The notes under the pieces: generated by a model
Databases searched by the model: none
Seen by the model: only the letters and a program-made list of their open reading frames with translations
What the model was told of the DNA's origin: nothing
Shown: in pieces, positions 48,521 through 53,969 of the stretch
Position numbering within the stretch: the stretch's first letter is position 1
Layout of the letters: each line of letters begins with the position of its first letter
IMG/VR virus record: IMGVR_UViG_3300044824_000082
Span: 1-64,000 of that record
Origin: a virus
DNA: 64,000 nt
Reading direction: 5' to 3' (one strand)
Made by a program: the position numbers and the translations under genes

Positions 48521-48606
48521 GGACGGGTGGCCCAATCAGGAAAGGCGTCCGCCTCGAAAGCGGATTCTCAGCGATGAGAGTGGGGGTTCAAATCCCCTCC
48601 CGTCCG
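48521..48606 (+). tRNA. tRNA-Ser (CGA)
   Basis: 86 nt with long variable arm. Acceptor GGACGGG/CCCGTCC, anticodon stem TCCGC/GCGGA with loop CTCGAAA, T-loop TTCAAAT, discriminator G. U33, U55, GG. Reads UCG. Confidence 0.88.
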
Positions 48607-48609
48607 TTC

Positions 48610-48681
48610 GCCGGCTTAGCCTAACAGGAGGGCGCCACCCTGAAGAGGTGGAGATTGGCGGTGCAAGTCCGCCAGCCGGCA
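48610..48681 (+). tRNA. tRNA-Phe (GAA), with G55
   Basis: 72 nt. Acceptor GCCGGCT/AGCCGGC, anticodon stem CCACC/GGTGG with loop CTGAAGA, T-stem GGCGG/CCGCC with loop TGCAAGT. D-loop AACAGGA allows A18-G19. U33. Confidence 0.84.
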
Positions 48682-48683
48682 TT

Positions 48684-48756
48684 GGGCGTGGAGCTAATCA
48701 GCAGAAGCGCGTGTCTGATACACACGAAGTAGGAGGGGCGGCACCTCCCGCGCCCA
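48684..48756 (+). tRNA. tRNA-Ile (GAT), with G55 and A18
   Basis: 73 nt. Acceptor GGGCGTG/CGCGCCC, anticodon stem CGTGT/ACACG with loop CTGATAC, T-stem GGAGG/CCTCC with loop GGCGGCA. D-loop AATCAGCAGA lacks GG. U33; position 8 is G. Confidence 0.78.
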
Positions 48757-48759
48757 TGT

Positions 48760-48831
48760 GCCGAGGTAGCTCAGTAGCAGAGCACTCGACTGTTAATCGA
48801 GTACGCGAAGGTGCAAGTCCTTCTCTCGGCG
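48760..48831 (+). tRNA. tRNA-Asn (GTT), with G55 and A18
   Basis: 72 nt. Acceptor GCCGAGG/TCTCGGC, anticodon stem CTCGA/TCGAG with loop CTGTTAA, T-stem GAAGG/CCTTC with loop TGCAAGT, discriminator G. D-loop AGTAGCA lacks GG. U33. Confidence 0.85.
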
Positions 48832-48832
48832 T

Positions 48833-48918
48833 GGAGGGATGGCCCAGTTGGCTACGGCGCGGGTTTGCTAAGCCCGTTTCGCGGAAGCGATTCGCCGGTT
48901 CGAATCCGGCTCCCTCCG
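48833..48918 (+). tRNA. tRNA-Ser (GCT)
   Basis: 86 nt with long variable arm. Acceptor GGAGGGA/TCCCTCC, anticodon loop TTGCTAA, T-loop TTCGAAT, D-loop TTGG. U33, U55 normal. Reads AGC/AGU. Confidence 0.88.
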
Positions 48919-48919
48919 T

Positions 48920-48990
48920 GTCGTCCGGGCAGGACAGCCATGCGGGGGCCCGCAGAGCCTCAGAACCCGGTGCAACTCCGGGGGACGACT
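48920..48990 (+). tRNA. tRNA-Cys (GCA), with C33, G55 and A18
   Basis: 71 nt. Acceptor GTCGTCC/GGACGAC, discriminator T as expected for Cys, anticodon stem GGGGC/GCCTC with loop CCGCAGA, T-stem CCCGG/CCGGG with loop TGCAACT. The D-arm is irregular and contains CAG. Confidence 0.75.
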
Positions 48991-49082
48991 TGTGCCCAAA
49001 GTGCGGACACGTTCATTCGTTCTTGTCAGGGAAGTGTAACACTGTCTTGGATAGATGGTTTGAGTGTGGGTGTCAAGGATGA
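48990..49082 (+). CDS. CGH-type zinc micro-peptide (TTG start, tentative)
   Basis: 30 residues from a TTG that shares a base with the end of tRNA-Cys. The peptide CPKCGHVHSFLSGKC, then CGCQG, follows the same CxxCGHxH...GKC...CxCQ layout as the 48196 protein. Its stop overlaps the next ATG (ATGA). The frame is open upstream through the tRNA, so the start is uncertain. Confidence 0.4.
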   Translation: MCPKCGHVHSFLSGKCNTVLDRWFECGCQG

Positions 49083-49198
49083 CGACGGACACGATAGTGA
49101 CGGTAGTGGTGATTGGGATTCTTGCGGCGTGGATTACGTTCGTGATTCGTTACTGGTCTAAGTTCATGGAGTGGTTGGAATATGAAGCTCCCGATTAA
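49079..49198 (+). CDS. Single-helix membrane micro-protein
   Basis: 39 residues: MTTDTIVTVVVIGILAAWIT forms one membrane helix, followed by the amphipathic, aromatic tail FVIRYWSKFMEWLEYEAPD. Overlaps both neighbours (ATGA at its start; 17 nt into the deaminase gene). Confidence 0.5.
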   Translation: MTTDTIVTVVVIGILAAWITFVIRYWSKFMEWLEYEAPD

Positions 49199-49556
49199 GG
49201 AACACAAAAGCAAGCACCCTGCGAGTGATGTCAAGACGGCGTCACTGATGGCCTTCGTGGTGCGGCGGGGGAAGGTAGTGACGGTGGGTTACAATCGAAG
49301 GGTGTTTCCGAACGGAGAGGCGTTCTCCCAGCACGCGGAGGAAGCGGCGCTCAAGAAGGCGGGAAGTCGGGCGAAGGGAGCCACGCTGTACGTGCTTCGG
49401 TTCAAGAAGGACGGTAGCCGTGGGATGGCGCGTCCCTGTGGACGGTGCCACGACACGTTGAATCGGGCGGGAATCGTGCGGGTGTTCTTTTCGCTGGACA
49501 ACGTGGACAGGTGGGGAAAGTTGATATGGCAGAACGCACAATGGATAGAGGTATAG
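49182..49556 (+). CDS. Cytidine-deaminase-fold protein inside the tRNA array
   Basis: 124 residues. Zinc-dependent deaminase signature HAE at residues 51-53 (FSQHAEEAAL) and PCGRC at 85-89, with spacing normal for the CDA/dCMP deaminase superfamily, and C-terminal RAGIVRVFFS. It converts a cytosine base to uracil, in a free nucleotide or in nucleic acid; the sequence does not say which. It lies between tRNA-Cys and tRNA-Gln and its TAG overlaps tRNA-Gln by 2 nt. Seven tRNAs of this array carry a genomic C at position 33, so a tRNA-editing role like that of archaeal CDAT8 (position 8) is an attractive alternative to nucleotide metabolism. Confidence 0.8.
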   Translation: MKLPIKEHKSKHPASDVKTASLMAFVVRRGKVVTVGYNRRVFPNGEAFSQHAEEAALKKAGSRAKGATLYVLRFKKDGSRGMARPCGRCHDTLNRAGIVRVFFSLDNVDRWGKLIWQNAQWIEV

Positions 49557-49628
49557 CGCCGTGGAGTAGCTGGACAAGCCCACCCGGCTCTGACCCGGGA
49601 GACAGAGGTTCGAATCCTCTCGGCGCTA
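49555..49628 (+). tRNA. tRNA-Gln (CTG)
   Basis: 74 nt. Acceptor AGCGCCG/CGGCGCT, anticodon stem CCCGG/CCGGG with loop CTCTGAC, T-loop TTCGAAT, discriminator A. U33, U55, GG. Reads CAG. Overlaps the deaminase stop by 2 nt. Confidence 0.88.
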
Positions 49629-49635
49629 TCCTTAC

Positions 49636-49710
49636 GGGCGTGTCGTCTAATCTGGTTCAGGATAGCTGGCCCCAGACCAGCAGATGTCGGTTCAAATCCG
49701 GCCTCGCCCA
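49636..49710 (+). tRNA. tRNA-Trp (CCA), with C33
   Basis: 75 nt. Acceptor GGGCGTG/CTCGCCC with one T-T mismatch, anticodon stem GCTGG/CCAGC with loop CCCCAGA, T-loop TTCAAAT, D-loop GG. C33. Confidence 0.84.
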
Positions 49711-49712
49711 TC

Positions 49713-49787
49713 GGGCGTGTCGCCTATTGGGATGGCACCTGTCTTATAAGCTGGACAAAGGAGCGAGTTCGATTCTCGTCACGCCCA
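49713..49787 (+). tRNA. tRNA-Ile (TAT), probable
   Basis: 75 nt. Acceptor GGGCGTG/CACGCCC, T-loop TTCGATT, D-loop GG. The anticodon loop CTTATAA gives TAT, but its stem CCTGT/GCTGG has a central T-T mismatch. UAU is rare in archaea, which normally read AUA with a modified CAU. Confidence 0.7.
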
Positions 49788-49791
49788 TTGT

Positions 49792-49864
49792 GGGGCTGTG
49801 GTGTAACTTGGAAGCATCCGGCGCTCGGAACGCCGAGGTACAGGTTCAAATCCTGACAGTCCCA
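49792..49864 (+). tRNA. tRNA-Pro (CGG)
   Basis: 73 nt. Acceptor GGGGCTG/CAGTCCC, anticodon stem CGGCG/CGCCG with loop CTCGGAA, T-loop TTCAAAT with an outer A-A mismatch in the T-stem, D-loop GG. U33, U55. Reads CCG. Confidence 0.86.
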
Positions 49865-49866
49865 TT

Positions 49867-50040
49867 ATGAGCGAACTGAAGTGGAGGACGTGTCAGAAGT
49901 GCGGCGAGGAACACGTCTTTTCCAGTGAATTGAGATGCGTGAGTTGTCGAGCGGCGCCCTTGCTCAAGCGGCTCAAGGAACTCGGGTGGGAGAACGGTGT
50001 GATTTACGTGGACGGGCTTCCGGTTGGGAAGAAGGCTTAA
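49867..50040 (+). CDS. Zinc-ribbon micro-protein
   Basis: 57 residues, 2 nt after tRNA-Pro. CQKCG and CVSC make a compact zinc ribbon (MSELKWRTCQKCGEEHVFSS), followed by a helix and a beta hairpin (VIYVDGLPVGKKA). Its stop codon is part of the next TATA box. Function unknown. Confidence 0.6.
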   Translation: MSELKWRTCQKCGEEHVFSSELRCVSCRAAPLLKRLKELGWENGVIYVDGLPVGKKA

Positions 50041-50043
50041 ATA
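50036..50043 (+). promoter_or_regulatory. TATA box overlapping a stop codon
   Basis: CTTAAATA; the ATG at 50067 lies 23 nt beyond it, which favours that start over 50058. Confidence 0.55.
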
Positions 50044-50066
50044 GAAGTGGAGATGTGATGAGGAGA

Positions 50067-50177
50067 ATGAGTGTGTGTCCGGTTTGCGCGAGGCCAAGTC
50101 AAGAGAAAGTTCTGAGCGAGCCTGCAATGGTGCAGCTTTCTTGTGGTCATGTAGTGCACGAAGGAAAGGTTAAGTAG
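50067..50177 (+). CDS. Zinc-binding micro-protein
   Basis: 36 residues: MSVCPVCARPSQEKVLSEPA, then a CGHVVHEGK end, i.e. CxxC plus CxH, a likely single zinc site. An ATG three codons upstream is an alternative start. Its final codons GTT AAG TAG form the next promoter. Confidence 0.5.
   Translation: MSVCPVCARPSQEKVLSEPAMVQLSCGHVVHEGKVK
50169..50176 (+). promoter_or_regulatory. TATA box for the cysteine peptidase gene
   Basis: AAAGGTTAAGTAG, 22 nt before the ATG at 50199, again inside a gene end. Confidence 0.55.
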
Positions 50178-50198
50178 TCGTGCGGTGATTTGAAAAGC

Positions 50199-51014
50199 AT
50201 GGTGGGGAAGTTTAGGCTCGGCAAGAAGGTTCCACGACACGACCCTCGGACGTTAAGGTTTGCGAAGTACACGGCGGCACTGGCGGCGCCTCCGGCGCAG
50301 GAATATTGGTACAAGGCGGTGCCTTCGTTTGGGATGGACGGTAACGACACGTACGGCGATTGTACCATTGCGGGCGCGGCGCACCTGATGGAGAATTGGA
50401 GTTACAATGAGACGCCACCGAGCCCGGTGGTTCTCTCAACCAACGATTGTGTGAACGATTACTTGGCATTGACGGGCGGGGCCGACAATGGGTTGGACCT
50501 CTTGACAGTGTTGCAAGCGTGGCAAGGCAACGGACTGGCATACGGGACGAGTGGTAGTCAGTCGTGCTTGCAGAAGTTCTTTCACTGTAAGGTGAGTGGG
50601 ACGGGGGACGACAAGATTATGGCATACGCGGCGCTCAAGGCGGGCAACGCGCTTGAGGCACAGCAAGCGGTATGGTTGTTTGGTGGGGCGTACATCGGGT
50701 TGGAGTTGCCCGACTTTGCGGTGACGGGAGACATGCTGGCAACCCCGTGGGTGGTTCCTCCGGGCGGGGCGGTAGGTAACGCGGCGCCGAACCCGAACAA
50801 TGGGCATTGTGTTTGTATCGTGGGATACGATGCGGCTCAGTTGTATGTAGCGACTTGGGGAACCGTGAAGACAATGGGATACGATTTCCTGTTGGCGTAC
50901 AGCGATGAGGGCTACGGGATAATCTCGCCTGACTGGATGGGGACGAGCAATATGGCTCCTTCGGGATTTGATTTGTCGCAGTTGCAAGCGGACCTTGCGG
51001 TGGTGACGGGGTAA
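50199..51014 (+). CDS. Papain-like cysteine peptidase-fold protein
   Basis: 271 residues. The probable nucleophile is C55 in DTYGDCTIAGAAHLMENW, and the His is in NNGHCVCIVGYDAAQLYVAT near residue 210, an arrangement of papain/C39-like folds; an Asn or Asp third residue was not fixed. The start KFRLGKKVPRHDPRTLRFAK is typical of a phage and bacterial subgroup that carries this N-terminal basic arm. It could process virion proteins or help host entry. Placed just before connector genes, so a virion role is plausible. Confidence 0.62.
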   Translation: MVGKFRLGKKVPRHDPRTLRFAKYTAALAAPPAQEYWYKAVPSFGMDGNDTYGDCTIAGAAHLMENWSYNETPPSPVVLSTNDCVNDYLALTGGADNGLDLLTVLQAWQGNGLAYGTSGSQSCLQKFFHCKVSGTGDDKIMAYAALKAGNALEAQQAVWLFGGAYIGLELPDFAVTGDMLATPWVVPPGGAVGNAAPNPNNGHCVCIVGYDAAQLYVATWGTVKTMGYDFLLAYSDEGYGIISPDWMGTSNMAPSGFDLSQLQADLAVVTG

Positions 51015-51118
51015 TGGTGCCTTGTACGGACTGTCCGTGTCACGATGGGACAGAGTTTACGGCGTGTTTCTGTCCGTGTTGTTGTGCGGTTGAGCCAGTG
51101 GCGGGGGTGACAGGGTAA
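51014..51118 (+). CDS. Cysteine-rich 34-residue micro-protein
   Basis: MVPCTDCPCHDGTEFTACFC, then PCCC and a short neutral tail: eight Cys and one His in 24 residues. The start shares one base with the previous stop and the next gene follows directly. It could bind two metal ions, metallothionein-like, or a metal cluster. No family recognised. Confidence 0.5.
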   Translation: MVPCTDCPCHDGTEFTACFCPCCCAVEPVAGVTG

Positions 51119-51274
51119 ATGCCGTGGGCAACTCCCGAACAAATTGACAGTGCCGTTAAGCGGGTGGAGGCACTTGAAGCAAGAGTGGCCGAGGTTGAGA
51201 GTGACGTGCGGAGAATGGCAGATGTGTGTCGGAAGATAGTCGAAACCTTTAAGAAGGCTAAGGGCAATCAGTAA
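51119..51274 (+). CDS. Coiled-coil micro-protein
   Basis: 51 residues. ATPEQIDSAVKRVEALEARV and the following 20 residues form a continuous heptad helix; basic end (KKAKGNQ). It is directly adjacent to the neighbouring genes on both sides. Small coiled coils next to connector genes are common but their roles are unknown. Confidence 0.5.
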   Translation: MPWATPEQIDSAVKRVEALEARVAEVESDVRRMADVCRKIVETFKKAKGNQ

Positions 51275-51277
51275 GCA

Positions 51278-51958
51278 ATGACATCGTATTTCCAAGGTGG
51301 TATCAGCTACACGCAGTCGGCCGAGGTTCTGGGCTACCTCAAGATTGTGAACGCCCAGACGACAGACATCAACCTGCTCGACAATACGCTAATCCCGATG
51401 GTGTGTAACGAAATTGACGTGCTGGCGGGGACGTCGTGGGGGAGTGTTAACGTTACGGATTCACTGTCGATTGGGCGGTACACGTTGTACGGAATGTACG
51501 TAGTTGGAGCGCCGGTGTACATGAAGTATTACCCGATTATCCCGTACATCCCGGGCCAGCAAACGATGCAGTCCTTCAAGGTGTGGAACGGGAACGTCTA
51601 TCAGGAGTGGGCGGGGGTGATGATGGAGTCGCGGTTCGGGCAGTACTGGGTGGACCCGATGGACGCGATTGTGTTTGTCATGGGTTGGTACTGGTATTTG
51701 GGACTTGAAATCCAGACGACTTACAGTTACGGTTACAATACGTCCGGGACGGTTTACTTGGACGGGCAAGTGCACCGGCTGGCGATGCTCAAGTCGGCAC
51801 AAATGTTTCTGTCGAGCGAGCGTTACACAGCGTTGGTGACGGAAGGGATTGGCGGAATCGAGATGAAGATGCAGTGGGACTATTTGAATACGGAGATTCG
51901 GCGGCTCGAAGACGCCGTCAAGGGATGGAGCCCGATTAACACTGGCCTCATCGCGTAA
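51278..51958 (+). CDS. Head-tail connector (adaptor) protein
   Basis: 226 residues. A helical N-terminus (YTQSAEVLGYLKIVNAQTTD) with an adaptor-like DINLLDNTLIPMVCNEIDVL block is followed by an aromatic beta region and a helical C-terminus (GGIEMKMQWDYLNTEIRRLE). This helix-beta-helix plan, and the place directly before a gp10-like neck protein and the tail tube, support a head-completion adaptor of the gp6/gp15 kind that sits under the portal. Confidence 0.6.
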   Translation: MTSYFQGGISYTQSAEVLGYLKIVNAQTTDINLLDNTLIPMVCNEIDVLAGTSWGSVNVTDSLSIGRYTLYGMYVVGAPVYMKYYPIIPYIPGQQTMQSFKVWNGNVYQEWAGVMMESRFGQYWVDPMDAIVFVMGWYWYLGLEIQTTYSYGYNTSGTVYLDGQVHRLAMLKSAQMFLSSERYTALVTEGIGGIEMKMQWDYLNTEIRRLEDAVKGWSPINTGLIA

Positions 51959-51959
51959 G

Positions 51960-52355
51960 ATGGCAGACTATCCCGGCTGGCTCAGTGGTGAGAAAGCCAA
52001 ACTGGAAGCGGAGGTTCGGCGCCGGCAGTTGGGGCGGGTAGCCGAGCACTTGCGGCGCGAGATTCAGAGAATGGACCTTGACGACACGGGACGGTTGATG
52101 CGTTCGATTCGAGTGGACGAGAGAGCGGGTACGGTGACGATGGACGCTCCGTATTCAAAGTTCGTGAACGATGGAAGACGGCCGGGAAGGGCGCCCCCTT
52201 ACGAGCAAATCCACAGGTGGGTAGGGCACAAGTTGGGCATTACGCAGCCGAAAAGGTCACGGAACGTGACGTGGGCCATCATGATGAAGATTAAGAAGAA
52301 GGGAATCCCCGGGACGTGGATTCTTGAGAGGGCGTGGAAGCGGGCACTCCGATGA
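51960..52355 (+). CDS. Neck/tail-completion protein (HK97 gp10-like)
   Basis: 131 residues. Helix (EHLRREIQRMDLDDTGRLMR), SIRV strand, then VTMDAPYSKFVNDGRRPGRA and PPYEQIHRWV, the pattern V..APYa.fv..G..Pg..pp...i..Wv that defines gp10-like neck proteins. A basic C-terminus (KIKKKGIPGTWILERAWKRA) matches the family's last helix. It would close the head-tail junction. Confidence 0.72.
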   Translation: MADYPGWLSGEKAKLEAEVRRRQLGRVAEHLRREIQRMDLDDTGRLMRSIRVDERAGTVTMDAPYSKFVNDGRRPGRAPPYEQIHRWVGHKLGITQPKRSRNVTWAIMMKIKKKGIPGTWILERAWKRALR

Positions 52356-52368
52356 TAGCCAAGAAAGG

Positions 52369-52376
52369 TTTAAGTA
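52369..52376 (+). promoter_or_regulatory. TATA box for the tail tube gene
   Basis: AAAGGTTTAAGTAG, 22 nt before the ATG at 52399. Confidence 0.6.
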
Positions 52377-52398
52377 GTCCGAAGACGATGGAGAGGCA

Positions 52399-53319
52399 AT
52401 GACAGTCACGGCAATCTATTCGAGTGCGGGTTTCACTTGGGACTTGGCTACGGAGACGAGCTTTGCGTCGGGTACGGTAGGGGCGTGGCCGGGAGATTTG
52501 GGAGTGCTGGGACTGGGTGCAAACTTTACCAGCTACGAACTGGACAACGCTTGGCTGGAAGCTTATTCGCTCGGGTTGCGCCAGCCGCAGGCGTATTACA
52601 CGCAGGGACTTTCGGCACAGACGAACCTCGAATTCTTGCTTTGCAACGATGGGTGGAACTTTTGGAACCTCGTCCTGCCGAATCTGGGTAGTACAACCGC
52701 TGCGACTTACGCGGTGAGCACGGTGCTGGGGAGCACAGTTAACCCCGTGACAGCGCAGATTAGTCTCGGGACGCCGCAGGGGCAAAAGTTTGTTTTGGGC
52801 GGCATCATCTTTACGCAAGCCAAAGTCACGGTTCCGAACGCAGATGCGATTAAGGTAACGTTGTCGGGGCTGGGCACCACGTTTTCCAGCACGACGGGTT
52901 CGGTTGCCCCGGGGACGATTCCGACTCAGTTGTTGACTTGGAAAGACGTGACAATCCAAGCGGGCACAGGCGTTGGTTCGATTGCGGCATCGTTCGTTCA
53001 GAACTTGGACTTTACAGTTACCACGGGCGCGAAGCAGTACTATGTGATTGGCTCGCCGTACTACCAGGCGTGGTTGCCGTTGGAACAGTACGTCGAAGTT
53101 AACGTTACGGCGTTCCATCAGGACGCGAATATGGAGTACTTGTTCGATTACTTGGCGGCCACGCAGAACGTAGGCGGGACGGTTGTGGTGAATATCGGGA
53201 CGCACACTGCAACGTTTGCTGGCTGTTATGTGAAGAAGGGAGTCATGTCCGGGCTTAACGGCGCAAAGGAAGTCATGGACGCGTTGACCTTCCGGGCGCT
53301 CAATCTAACCATCGTTTAA
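52399..53319 (+). CDS. Major tail (tube) protein
   Basis: 306 residues, beta-rich, with two similar halves of strands and one helix (e.g. AFHQDANMEYLFDYLAATQN), as expected for tail-tube folds. The end GCYVKKGVMSGLNGAKEVMD then ALTFRALNLTIV reads like the closing strand of phage tube proteins. It has its own strong promoter, fits between neck protein and tail chaperone, and lies three genes before the tape measure. A 138-nt gap without a gene follows; it has only a weak TATA-like GGTAAATAG near 53413. Confidence 0.68.
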   Translation: MTVTAIYSSAGFTWDLATETSFASGTVGAWPGDLGVLGLGANFTSYELDNAWLEAYSLGLRQPQAYYTQGLSAQTNLEFLLCNDGWNFWNLVLPNLGSTTAATYAVSTVLGSTVNPVTAQISLGTPQGQKFVLGGIIFTQAKVTVPNADAIKVTLSGLGTTFSSTTGSVAPGTIPTQLLTWKDVTIQAGTGVGSIAASFVQNLDFTVTTGAKQYYVIGSPYYQAWLPLEQYVEVNVTAFHQDANMEYLFDYLAATQNVGGTVVVNIGTHTATFAGCYVKKGVMSGLNGAKEVMDALTFRALNLTIV

Positions 53320-53457
53320 GCATCAGAACCCATGTATCAGCATGTCGGAAACGGCCTTAGAACTGTTCCACGCATTACACTCCATATCCCGACACCCTGT
53401 CCCAAACGCAAACGGTAAATAGGGGCGGGGTATCGGGGGTAGAGGAAGGAAGCAAGT

Positions 53458-53760
53458 ATGGCAGAACAGGAAGTAGAGTATGAGATAGACGGAAAGATGG
53501 TGAAGTTTCACCTTCGGCGAGTGAAGTTCGGTGAGTGGCAAAAGGTGATGCAGAACACGGGCAGTGGAAACGTGGAAATGCTCGGGAACATCACGAAGGG
53601 CAAGATTGACACCACGCGCCTCATGGACGACTTGATGAAGCTGTCCGTGACGGGGGACAGGGATTTCCATGACTTGTCTATCGGAGACGGAATGGACTTG
53701 CAGAACAAGGTTCTCGACTTGAATGGTATGGGTGAGAAGAAGTCCTTTCGAGTTGAATGA
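53458..53760 (+). CDS. Tail assembly chaperone, first frame
   Basis: 100 residues. It begins MAEQEVEYEIDGKMVKFHLR, a beta hairpin typical of gpG-like chaperones, then a helical body (TRLMDDLMKLSVTGDRDFHD). It ends shortly after the second frame begins. The pair precedes the tape measure gene, the standard place for gpG/gpGT chaperones that coat the tape measure during tail assembly. Confidence 0.62.
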   Translation: MAEQEVEYEIDGKMVKFHLRRVKFGEWQKVMQNTGSGNVEMLGNITKGKIDTTRLMDDLMKLSVTGDRDFHDLSIGDGMDLQNKVLDLNGMGEKKSFRVE

Positions 53761-53935
53761 AATAGACAAACGCATCTTCGAAGCCGATTTCGTCTTCGCC
53801 CGCAACTTTAATATATCACGGGCGGACTTGTTAGATATGTCTTACGTAGAGGCGATGTACTGGTTGGAGTTGCTGAAGCGTGAGAACCTAGAAACCAATG
53901 CGAGGATGGAAGCGGCCAGCAGGACAAGAGTTTAA
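53723..53935 (+). CDS. Tail assembly chaperone, second frame (frameshift or internal start)
   Basis: 70 residues if started at the internal ATG (MVWVRRSPFELNEIDKRIFE). FNISRADLLDMSYVEAMYWL is the sort of helix-turn seen in gpT-like second chaperone parts. It overlaps the first frame by 38 nt and lies in the +1 register, so it could be made as a fusion by +1 or -2 frameshifting near GAGAAGAAGTCCTTTCGA, or from its own start. Confidence 0.55.
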   Translation: MVWVRRSPFELNEIDKRIFEADFVFARNFNISRADLLDMSYVEAMYWLELLKRENLETNARMEAASRTRV

Positions 53936-53969
53936 CGCACGAACCGCATTTAGCGGGTGGGGAGAGTAA

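Noticed and set aside
46785-49864. Suppressor tRNAs or an altered genetic code, suggested by the viral aRF1
   Set aside because: No tRNA has a CTA, TTA or TCA anticodon, and TAA, TAG and TGA all end genes at sensible places.
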